A stretch of DNA of 7,218 nt from Deltaproteobacteria bacterium (GTDB lineage: Bacteria; Desulfobacterota; DSM-4660; Desulfatiglandales; HGW-15): positions 1 through 7,218 of the forward strand of contig JAHECH010000215.1 of the NCBI GenBank assembly GCA_024641835.1, written 5' to 3'. Below, in pieces: positions 1-5,660 of this stretch; position 1 is the stretch's first letter; each line of letters starts with the position of its first letter. Below the pieces are notes generated by a model. The model saw only the letters and a program-made list of their open reading frames with translations. It searched no databases and was not told the DNA's origin. The translations under genes were made by a program, and so were the position numbers.

Positions 1-3
1 GGG

Positions 4-27
4 CTGGCGGGAGGCCGCCGTCCTTTT
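4..27 (+). terminator. Weak terminator-like hairpin at the left edge
   Basis: GGCGG at 6-10 pairs with CCGCC at 15-19 across a 4-nt loop, and a short T run (24-27) follows a few bases later. This resembles a small factor-independent terminator for a gene ending left of the window. The stem is only 5 bp and the T run is short. It also abuts the larger palindrome at 23-119, so it may simply be GC-rich flanking sequence. No upstream gene is visible to support it. Confidence 0.22.
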
Positions 28-119
28 CGTGACTTATCCGTGGGGGAAGCCGCAGCCCTGAGCCTGTCGAAGGGAATGCGGAGGGGGCAGAACTCCCCCA
101 TGGATAAGTCACTGAAAAG
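23..119. repeat. 97-nt imperfect palindrome with nested hairpins (REP/MITE-like)
   Basis: Outer arms 23-46 and 95-119 are reverse complements apart from one G/A difference (a G-T wobble) and one bulged T at 113. Inside them, CCGCA (50-54) pairs with TGCGG (77-81). At the tip is the 19-nt core CCCTGAGCCTGTCGAAGGG (56-74), whose CCCT and AGGG ends pair and which brings tandem G-A mismatches opposite each other. From memory, cores of the type CCCTTCGACAAGCTCAGGG are dispersed palindromes in many bacterial genomes. The long flanking arms make this look like a small non-autonomous palindromic element between genes. An RNA from either strand would fold into one long hairpin. The 88-codon frame running through it from 40 to 306 has no protein-like character and is not called. 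The palindrome is certain; its class is inferred. Confidence 0.75.
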
Positions 120-358
120 ACCGGGCCGGGAGACTTGGAACGAAAGAAAGGCCCCATGCCCGCGAAAATGTAAACAATATATTGCTCTCCTTAGTAACAT
201 GCTGCGGCGCCTCCAGAGAACTTGTCTTTTTTTTGAGTTTACCCTAAGCTGCTCAACAAAAAGAATAATCCTCAGAGCAAAGACCATGTGCTCGTTTCAA
301 CAATAGGCCGTTCCACATCATCCATGAGCAAAGTTTGACTACTGCCAGGGGATAGACA
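120..358 (+). other. Non-coding leader region upstream of ligA
   Basis: About 240 nt separate the palindromic element from ligA, and no convincing gene is seen on either strand. Visible details are a perfect 10-bp palindrome CAATATATTG (175-184), an 8-T run near 228-235, and AT-rich sequence from about 225 to 275 that would suit a promoter. The best sigma70-like match is TTGTCT, a 17-nt gap, then TAAGCT. It is too weak to call as a promoter. A ligA promoter presumably lies here because the gene starts a new + strand unit. Confidence 0.4.
347..351 (+). promoter_or_regulatory. Ribosome binding site of ligA
   Basis: AGGGG lies 7 nt before the ATG at 359. This supports that ATG as the ligA start, and the protein then begins as the family normally does, shortly before the HHNYLYYILD motif. 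Confidence 0.75.
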
Positions 359-2374
359 ATGTCTGCACCGGACAAGAAAATGGCTGATCGTATTCACGCC
401 TTGAGGGAAAAAATCAATCACCACAATTACCTCTATTACATCCTGGACCAGCCGGAGATATCGGATGCAGAGTTTGACCGACTATTCGACGAGCTTTCAC
501 ACCTGGAAAAAGCACACCCTGAACTGATCACTGCTGACTCTCCCACCCAGAGGGTGGGGGCCCCACCCCTTGAAGAGTTCAATACCGTCAAGCACAGCCT
601 CCCTATGCTCAGCCTTAACAAGGCGACCACGGAAGAAGAGTTCCTGGATTTTCACAGAAGAGTTCTGGAGCTATCGGCAGCGGGTGACGAGAACATTCGA
701 TACACAGTCGAACCGAAATTTGACGGTCTTGCCGTAGAAGTCATCTTCAGGGATGGCCTTCTCAGCCTCGGCTCCACCAGAGGAGACGGCATGGTGGGAG
801 AAGACGTCACTCTGAATCTCAAAACCGTCAAGTCCATTCCCCTCCGTCTTATGGGAAACAAGACGCCGGATCTCATCGAGGTTCGGGGTGAAGTGATCCT
901 GAATAAAGAGGACTTTGCAAGACTTAATAAGGAAAGGGGGAAAACAGCCGAACCTCTTTTTGCCAATCCGCGGAATGCCGCTGCTGGATCCGTGCGTCAG
1001 CTTGATTCTAGGATAACCAACACGAGACCCCTGACTATGTTTGCTCACGGGACAGGGGTCGTGTCAGGAAAGGATTTGACGAATCAGTGGGACAGCCTCC
1101 TCTATCTCAAGAACATCGGCTTCAAGGTCAGCGAGTACACCGCATTATGTGAAAACATAGGGCAGGTCAAAGACTACTACCAAAAGATCCTCAAGCTGCG
1201 AGATGACCTGCCCTACGAGATCGACGGCATCGTCATCAAGCTCAATGACTTTGCGCTACAAAGAAGACTGGGAGAAATCTCCAGAAGCCCCCGGTGGGCG
1301 ATCGCCTGGAAATTCCCGGCTCAGCAGGAGCATACGATCGTCAGGGATATCATTGTGAGTGTGGGAAGAACAGGCGCGCTCACACCTGTGGCCGTTCTTG
1401 AGCCAGTCAGGGTGGCGGGTGTGGAAGTGAGCAGAGCCACTCTCCACAACGAGGATGAGGTCAAAAAGAAAGATGTACGAATCGGCGACACGGTCGTCAT
1501 TCAAAGGGCCGGGGATGTGATTCCTGAAGTGGTGAAGGTCATCGAGGCTCAGAGGACTGGAAAAGAGAGGCCTTTTGTCATGCCTGACAAATGCCCAATC
1601 TGCGGGTCCAAGGTGGAAAGACCAGAAGGAGAAGCGGTTCACCGCTGTACAGGAATGGCATGCCCCGCACAGATCAAGGAAAACCTAGCCCATTTTGCAT
1701 CCAAAGGAGCCATGGACATCGACGGACTGGGATACAAGTATCTGGAACAGATGGTAGACAAAAGAATCATCGAGGATCCTGCAGATCTCTATTTTTTGAA
1801 AAAAGATGACCTCATGAAAATGGACCGCATGGGGGATAAGCTCGCACAAAACCTCCTTGATGCGATTGACAAGAGCCGGAAACCAAACCTTGCCAATCTC
1901 ATATATGCCTTGGGTATAAGGAATGTGGGCTCCCATCTTGCGGATGTTCTTGCAAGAAACTTCAAAAGCGTGGACACTCTCGCCAAGCAAACCGTAGAAG
2001 ACCTTACCCAAGTCCACGAGATCGGGCCGATCGTTGCGCAGAGTATCTACAACTTCTTCCGCAATCCAAAAAACCTCAAGGTCCTGGAAAAGCTGAAAAA
2101 GGGCGGAGTCCGCTTCCCCGTGGAGAAAAGCGACTTCAAGGAAATGCCTCTTCAAGGCAAGACTTTTGTCCTCACTGGAGGCCTGGACTCTATGACGAGG
2201 GATGAAGCACGCAAAGTCATAGAGGGCCTGGGAGGCCGGGTTTCTTCCTCGGCCAGCAAGAAAACAGATTTCGTCATCGTGGGCAAAGATCCCGGTTCCA
2301 AGTACGATGACGCACGCAGGCTGGGAATCAAAACGCTGAACGAAGAGGAGTTCAAGAACCTCCTCGGAAGATAG
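359..2374 (+). CDS. ligA: NAD-dependent DNA ligase LigA
   Basis: LigA seals 3'-OH/5'-phosphate nicks in duplex DNA during replication and repair in the cytoplasm, using NAD+ as adenylate donor. The 671-aa length is normal for the family. Domains run in the expected order. Domain Ia carries the NMN-binding tyrosines (HHNYLYYILDQPEISDAEFD, from 21). The adenylation domain has the catalytic lysine K120 in KFDG, followed by STRGDG (139-144). The later nucleotidyltransferase motif EIDGIVIK lies at 287-294 and AWKFP at 316-320. An OB fold follows, then a four-cysteine zinc finger (C412, C415, C430, C435), helix-hairpin-helix repeats at about 445-570, and a C-terminal BRCT domain from about 595 with FVLTGGL at 603-609. 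The ATG has a good AGGGG site. The gene stands alone on the + strand and converges on the DUF1848 gene. Nothing suggests damage; all catalytic and zinc residues are present. Confidence 0.98.
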   Translation: MSAPDKKMADRIHALREKINHHNYLYYILDQPEISDAEFDRLFDELSHLEKAHPELITADSPTQRVGAPPLEEFNTVKHSLPMLSLNKATTEEEFLDFHRRVLELSAAGDENIRYTVEPKFDGLAVEVIFRDGLLSLGSTRGDGMVGEDVTLNLKTVKSIPLRLMGNKTPDLIEVRGEVILNKEDFARLNKERGKTAEPLFANPRNAAAGSVRQLDSRITNTRPLTMFAHGTGVVSGKDLTNQWDSLLYLKNIGFKVSEYTALCENIGQVKDYYQKILKLRDDLPYEIDGIVIKLNDFALQRRLGEISRSPRWAIAWKFPAQQEHTIVRDIIVSVGRTGALTPVAVLEPVRVAGVEVSRATLHNEDEVKKKDVRIGDTVVIQRAGDVIPEVVKVIEAQRTGKERPFVMPDKCPICGSKVERPEGEAVHRCTGMACPAQIKENLAHFASKGAMDIDGLGYKYLEQMVDKRIIEDPADLYFLKKDDLMKMDRMGDKLAQNLLDAIDKSRKPNLANLIYALGIRNVGSHLADVLARNFKSVDTLAKQTVEDLTQVHEIGPIVAQSIYNFFRNPKNLKVLEKLKKGGVRFPVEKSDFKEMPLQGKTFVLTGGLDSMTRDEARKVIEGLGGRVSSSASKKTDFVIVGKDPGSKYDDARRLGIKTLNEEEFKNLLGR

Positions 2375-2492
2375 TCCTTCCCAGACACAGGGCTGAGTGC
2401 CTTGACAACCTCATTCTTTGTCTTGGCTTTTCTCCCAAAGCGACCCATCGAGTTATAGGGACTTTATCTTCCGCTGTAAGGGATCTGAACAC

Positions 2493-2508
2493 TGGTGCGG
2501 CCGCACCA
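2493..2508. repeat. Perfect 16-bp palindrome between convergent genes
   Basis: TGGTGCGGCCGCACCA is an exact palindrome in the 150-nt gap between the 3' ends of ligA and the DUF1848 gene. Neither strand has a T run after it, so it is not a standard intrinsic terminator. It could still act as a bidirectional barrier to convergent transcription or as a protein-binding dyad. Apart from it, 2375-2524 shows nothing recognisable beyond a minor GGAAG/CTTCC stem spanning the ligA stop codon. Confidence 0.6.
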
Positions 2509-2524
2509 CTCGGCAGGGTGGCTC

Positions 2525-3430
2525 TCAAGAAGGCGCCTTTGACCTTCCAACGCCCTTTAACAGAAGCAAGCGAGGAGATTCGGGATCGTGCTTTCTGAGA
2601 TTCTCTCTCGCTTTCTCGACGCTAGAGGTGGCGTAGCAGTACAGACATCCAAAGAGACATGTGTCGTACATTCCAATGTCCTTGCTGATGACGCAACCGC
2701 ACGCTTTGCGCTGCGAGGGGTCTTTCCTGTGGCTGACTTCGTGACCAAAAACCTTCCTGATATACGAGTCATCCACGCATTTCCCGTGTTTAATGCCGTA
2801 CTGGTCGAGCTCCAGAGGCAAAGCGCAACTGCTAATCTCCATACCTTTGTCCTGTGCTTCCCCGGCCATGAATCGCATCAAATCTTTGAAACCCTTTTCT
2901 TCTGGCGGAGTGATTTGGACCCCTTTTCGAGAAAGGCGATTCCTGGTCTTACGGTAAAGGTTCATAGTGCTGATGATGCATCGGTTGGTGTGCCCTTCGA
3001 GCGCCTCTGCGATATGACCGAATGCTTCCTCGTGAAATTCCGGACCTGTCTGAGGGGTGAAAGCGACAGGATCGTAGCGCCATATCACTTTGTCCGGCCC
3101 GATACGATCCGCCAACGTCCGAAAAGTGTGCAGTGAAGTCGTGACAGGAGGACAATGAGGGTCAATAGACCTTGGATTGTCCATGACGGTGTAGAGAAAA
3201 TAGTAAAAGAAACCGCGCTCATTCAGTTCCATAAGGTGAGGCAGCATGGGGCTGGGGTCGCGAGTCCAGAACACGATCACATCCACATCTTCCGGTCTGA
3301 GCGATACCGGGGTGATCTGAAAGCGATTAAAAGGGTTGGGAACCTCACAGGTCCCTGCCCGAATGCGGTTCATGAACCATTGACTGTAGAAAGCTGGAAT
3401 GTCAGTACGGCGGCTAGCACTAATGATCAT
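2525..3430 (-). CDS. DUF1848 family protein with C-terminal radical-SAM-like cysteine cluster
   Basis: This 301-aa protein matches DUF1848 from its first residues (MIISASRRTDIPAFY) through NPFN (32-35), the VIVFWTRDP segment (51-59) and WRYDP (117-121). The function of the family is unknown. Seven cysteines fall in the C-terminal third. C258, C262 and C265 form CX3CX2C followed by YA, the spacing that binds a [4Fe-4S] cluster in radical SAM enzymes. C244 and C246 lie just before, in CGC, and the DIGMYDTC stretch (251-258) links the two groups. In radical SAM enzymes this motif sits near the N-terminus; here it is near the C-terminus, as I recall being noted for the family. The ATG overlaps the stop of the upstream small frame (ATGA), with GAGAGG a few bases before it. 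It is the last gene of the - strand cluster. Family assignment is firm; enzymatic activity is inferred. Confidence 0.9.
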   Translation of the reverse strand: MIISASRRTDIPAFYSQWFMNRIRAGTCEVPNPFNRFQITPVSLRPEDVDVIVFWTRDPSPMLPHLMELNERGFFYYFLYTVMDNPRSIDPHCPPVTTSLHTFRTLADRIGPDKVIWRYDPVAFTPQTGPEFHEEAFGHIAEALEGHTNRCIISTMNLYRKTRNRLSRKGVQITPPEEKGFKDLMRFMAGEAQDKGMEISSCALPLELDQYGIKHGKCVDDSYIRKVFGHEVSHRKDPSQRKACGCVISKDIGMYDTCLFGCLYCYATSSVEKARENLRKHDPESPRLLLLKGVGRSKAPS

Positions 3431-3606
3431 CCCTGCCTCTCTAGCTTTCTCTCCATCCGATCCTTGAGATCCACGGAACGATCCCCCTCGGCCCGGCAGA
3501 CCCGGCGCCGCGTCTCACAGATTCCTTGATTTAATCCACCGCCAGGATGGGCCGCCGAAATCACTTCATCTTCGCTCAAAGTTGCCTTCCTGCCGGGACG
3601 CATCAT
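3427..3606 (-). CDS. Small hypothetical protein (59 aa), coupled to the DUF1848 gene
   Basis: I do not recognise this protein. It is basic and charged, begins MMRPGRKATLSEDEVISA, contains two cysteines, and ends in a run likely to be helical (DLKDRMERKLERQG). Support for a real gene is positional. AGAAAGGGG (3611-3619) stands 4 nt before the ATG at 3606. The frame lies 20 nt after the acetyltransferase stop. Its TGA overlaps the DUF1848 start as ATGA, the usual arrangement for translational coupling. An upstream in-frame TTG at 3630 overlaps the acetyltransferase stop and would add 8 residues, but it has no better ribosome site. Against it, the Pro/Gly/Arg-rich middle has no domain signature. 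It may be only a spacer frame that keeps ribosomes on the message. Confidence 0.4.
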   Translation of the reverse strand: MMRPGRKATLSEDEVISAAHPGGGLNQGICETRRRVCRAEGDRSVDLKDRMERKLERQG

Positions 3607-3626
3607 AGAGCCCCTTTCTGGACCAT

Positions 3627-4076
3627 TCAAAAGAATTGGTTTGGGGCTTTTTTGTCAATCGCCATGATGAGAGCGTCATCCGTGTCATAGTATCCGCCCA
3701 CCTTTGCAGTGACCCGCATACCCATCTTCCGGTAAAATTCAATGGCTATCAAATTCTTGGATCTTACCTCCAGCCAAAGAATATCTTTCACGTGCTCTAA
3801 AGCTTGCACGAATAAGGCCCTCCCAAAGCCCCCCCTCCTGCCTGAGGATCTAACGGCCATGGAGTAGATATGACCATCCAGATCGTAGATGATATACCCT
3901 TCGATGCCATCTTCCGTTTCAAGCACGAAAAAGCTCGCAGGAAGCCGAAGGGCATACATCAAAAGAATTTCCTTTGAGTAAGCGCTTTTCGGAAAGGCCG
4001 TTGTTTCAATTTCCATGATTTGCTGGATATCGCTCGCCCTGAATTCTCTTATTCTCCAAGGAACTTTCCCTGTCAT
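3627..4076 (-). CDS. GNAT acetyltransferase, RimI-like
   Basis: This 149-aa single-domain protein is a GCN5-related N-acetyltransferase, transferring acetyl from acetyl-CoA to an amine. The acetyl-CoA pyrophosphate-binding loop is at about 80-85 (RRGGFG, after the strand IYSMAV). LEVRSKNLIAIEFYRKMGM (102-120) is the family's C-terminal helix-strand unit. YYDTDDALIM (129-138) matches the RimI end pattern of a YY pair followed by DA-I/L-M. RimI acetylates the N-terminal alanine of ribosomal protein S18, and close relatives modify other N-termini, so the substrate is not certain. The ATG has AGGA 7 nt upstream (4084-4087). The gene starts 36 nt after the TPR gene and is probably co-transcribed with it. 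The genome may also encode a separate true RimI, in which case this is a paralogue. Confidence 0.85.
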   Translation of the reverse strand: MTGKVPWRIREFRASDIQQIMEIETTAFPKSAYSKEILLMYALRLPASFFVLETEDGIEGYIIYDLDGHIYSMAVRSSGRRGGFGRALFVQALEHVKDILWLEVRSKNLIAIEFYRKMGMRVTAKVGGYYDTDDALIMAIDKKAPNQFF

Positions 4077-4112
4077 TTCACAATCCTGAAACTTGGCCCC
4101 TCCTCTTCCCCT

Positions 4113-4829
4113 TCATCCTCCCTGTTTGACCCCGCCTCGGTCTTTGTATGCCTCGTAAGCCCTGCATCCTTCTTGGAACCCCAGCTTGCAGGCCCCCTCG
4201 AAATCCTTCAGGGCATTTTTCACGTCTCCCTTCTTAAGAAACATGTGTCCACGGTTGTAATGAGCCCATGCATTTTCGGGCCTCAACTCCAGGGACTTTG
4301 TCAGGTAGGCGATCCCTTCCGCGAAGTCGCCCCGTCTTGCACTAAGCCAGCCTAGGTTGTCGTATGCTTCGGCGTAATCGGGCTTGAGTTTGACAGCGGT
4401 TTTGAAATCTTCGGCAGCAGGATCAAACTGGCCCGTGTTCAACAGGGTACGACCTCTCCAGTAGCGGGCCTCCGCATTCTCAGGCTCAGCTTTGACGGCC
4501 TTCGCATACTCATTAAGAGCTTCCCGAAAATTCTTGTTTCGATAATAGGTGTGACCGAGGCGTATGTAATCTCTTGCTCCCAAAGTCTTCCTTGTCTGCA
4601 ATTCTTTGCCTCCGGGCAATTTGCTTAAAAGCTCGTCACCATATTTCTCAATATCCTTTAGCCATTCAGGCGCAGCGATGAATTGAGAAAGAGTACGGTC
4701 TTTCGTGATGACCTTCACCGAGAAGTACCCTGTCACAAAGAAAGCGGCCAGAGCTGCGGCAAAGATGTAAATGGCAAGGTAATCTTTGGAACCTTCACCT
4801 TCTGATCGAGATTTGTGTTTCTTCTCCAT
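4113..4829 (-). CDS. Membrane-anchored tetratricopeptide repeat protein
   Basis: With the ATG at 4829 the protein is 238 aa. It has a short basic N-terminus (KKHKSR), one hydrophobic segment at about 17-38, and then a soluble region, so the likely topology is N-in with the repeats on the outer face. After a linker with short helices come four consecutive 34-residue TPRs at about 85-118, 119-152, 153-186 and 187-220, each with the G-Y/F...A...P spacing. The last runs into CKLGFQEGC, reminiscent of the ends of Sel1-type repeats. TPR arrays bind protein partners; no enzymatic domain is present. The start is uncertain. The ATG at 4829 follows GAGAGGAG closely, an ATG at 4853 has a weak GGAA, and the frame is open back to a TTG at 4877. 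The gene lies just downstream of the IF2-like gene, which gives no clear clue to its partner. Confidence 0.85.
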   Translation of the reverse strand: MEKKHKSRSEGEGSKDYLAIYIFAAALAAFFVTGYFSVKVITKDRTLSQFIAAPEWLKDIEKYGDELLSKLPGGKELQTRKTLGARDYIRLGHTYYRNKNFREALNEYAKAVKAEPENAEARYWRGRTLLNTGQFDPAAEDFKTAVKLKPDYAEAYDNLGWLSARRGDFAEGIAYLTKSLELRPENAWAHYNRGHMFLKKGDVKNALKDFEGACKLGFQEGCRAYEAYKDRGGVKQGG

Positions 4830-4897
4830 TCTCCTCTCATCCTCATTAATCATGTCTGTTCCATGAAATCGAAACAATCAACATCGACTTGCATCCC

Positions 4898-5545
4898 TTA
4901 CATATGATATACACCCCCGCGGGGTTTCCAGGTTTTTTCTCTCTGAGAGATGACCTCTTGGAAGCATTCCACAATGTCTCCGATCTTGGCTCTGCTGAAA
5001 TCAGAGATTTTCAGGCCTACCTGCTGTCCTACCTTGGCCTCATTCACCGCATCTTTTCCAATATGAAGGGAGATGATCTTACCCCTGTACACTTCACCTG
5101 GATCTGAGATAAGGCGAAAACTTTTTCCTACAGAAAGGGTACCCTCCTGCACCTCGCAGCCTAGGATAATGGCTTTTCGGCTGCTCTTGAACAGAGCGAT
5201 GACCACTGCTCTTCCGCTGATCTTCTCTTCTCTGCCAGTGGACTCCAAACTGGAAGAAAGCGTTCTCAGGTCCCCCATGAAGCTGTAAATCGTCTCATAG
5301 AGCCGAATTTCCACGCCCATTTCTTTGCTCAGAGGCTCAATCTTAGGCAGAATACCAACGCCAAATCCGACGACCAGCTTGGTCCCAGCCAGGGCCATAA
5401 ACAAATCGGACTTGCTCACCGGCCCAATTCCTGAATGGATAACCTCTATCTCAGCTCCTTTGCCCTGCAACGTCTTGAGGCTGGAAAATACGGCTTCCTC
5501 GCTTCCCATAGAATCACTTTTTAGGACAATCTCCAATTTCACCAC
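4898..5545 (-). CDS. Stand-alone IF2 C-terminal half (domains C1 and C2) without GTPase
   Basis: The 215-aa protein aligns with the end of bacterial initiation factor IF2. LEIVLKSDSMGSEEAVFSSL (4-23) corresponds to the LILKADVQGSVEAL start of IF2 domain 3. IEVIHSGIGPVSKSDLFMAL (33-52) and IRLYETIYSFMGD (80-92) continue that domain and the linker helix, and about 110-197 is the C2 beta barrel ending in AKIGDIVECFQEV. No G domain, domain II or N-domain is present, and there is no open frame upstream to supply one. In C2, C130 matches a conserved cysteine. Residues matching R700, Y701, E713 and C714 of Geobacillus stearothermophilus IF2 (numbering from memory) are I162, G163, Q175 and V176, so binding of fMet-tRNA is unlikely. 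Start is GTG after AAAGGGGG (5549-5556); a second GTG at 5542 is equally possible. It is intact and not obviously decaying, so it is probably a diverged paralogue rather than a remnant of infB. Confidence 0.85.
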   Translation of the reverse strand: MVKLEIVLKSDSMGSEEAVFSSLKTLQGKGAEIEVIHSGIGPVSKSDLFMALAGTKLVVGFGVGILPKIEPLSKEMGVEIRLYETIYSFMGDLRTLSSSLESTGREEKISGRAVVIALFKSSRKAIILGCEVQEGTLSVGKSFRLISDPGEVYRGKIISLHIGKDAVNEAKVGQQVGLKISDFSRAKIGDIVECFQEVISQREKTWKPRGGVYHM

Positions 5546-5660
5546 TTGCCCCCTTTCTCAAGAACCATATCCAGGTCTTACGGCGAATAGTGTCCCAAAA
5601 ACCCATCCATGGTAAATTCTCTTTTCCTTGTCATGATCTCTCGGGTCCAAGCCTTCCGGA
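5546..5660 (-). other. 115-nt gap with possible 18-codon leader frame
   Basis: This is the widest gap in the - strand cluster and may hold a promoter for the IF2-like gene, but no clear -35/-10 pair is seen. An 18-codon frame (5634 to 5578, MTRKREFTMDGFLGHYSP) has GAGAG shortly before its ATG. Another short frame from 5606 to 5514 runs into the IF2-like gene out of frame. Neither is supported enough to call as a gene. Confidence 0.2.

Noticed and set aside
175..184. CAATATATTG palindrome as an operator
   Set aside because: A 10-bp AT-rich palindrome is expected by chance at this scale, and no promoter or regulator links it to ligA.
40..306. 88-codon open frame on the + strand before ligA
   Set aside because: It runs through the 23-119 palindrome and the ligA leader, has no domain character and no ribosome site at its start.
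120..358. Promoter TTGTCT-17-TAAGCT upstream of ligA
   Set aside because: The -10 match is poor and the -35 overlaps the approach to a T-rich run. It is mentioned but not called.
1685..2155. 156-codon - strand frame inside ligA
   Set aside because: It lies wholly within the helix-hairpin-helix coding part of ligA and has no independent support.
2588..3136. 182-codon + strand frame opposite the DUF1848 gene
   Set aside because: It is antisense to a clear family member, and its translation shows no recognisable motif. It is a shadow frame.
4898..5545. IF2-like gene considered as a decaying infB pseudogene
   Set aside because: The remaining frame is full and uninterrupted over two domains, starts with a ribosome site, and no trace of the GTPase domain is seen upstream, where the NUDIX gene lies instead.
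5514..5606. 30-codon - strand frame (MGFWDTIRRKTWIWFLRK...) overlapping the start of the IF2-like gene, considered as a frameshifted N-terminal extension
   Set aside because: It has no ribosome site and does not resemble IF2 sequence. The IF2-like gene has its own good site at 5549-5556 and begins cleanly at domain 3.
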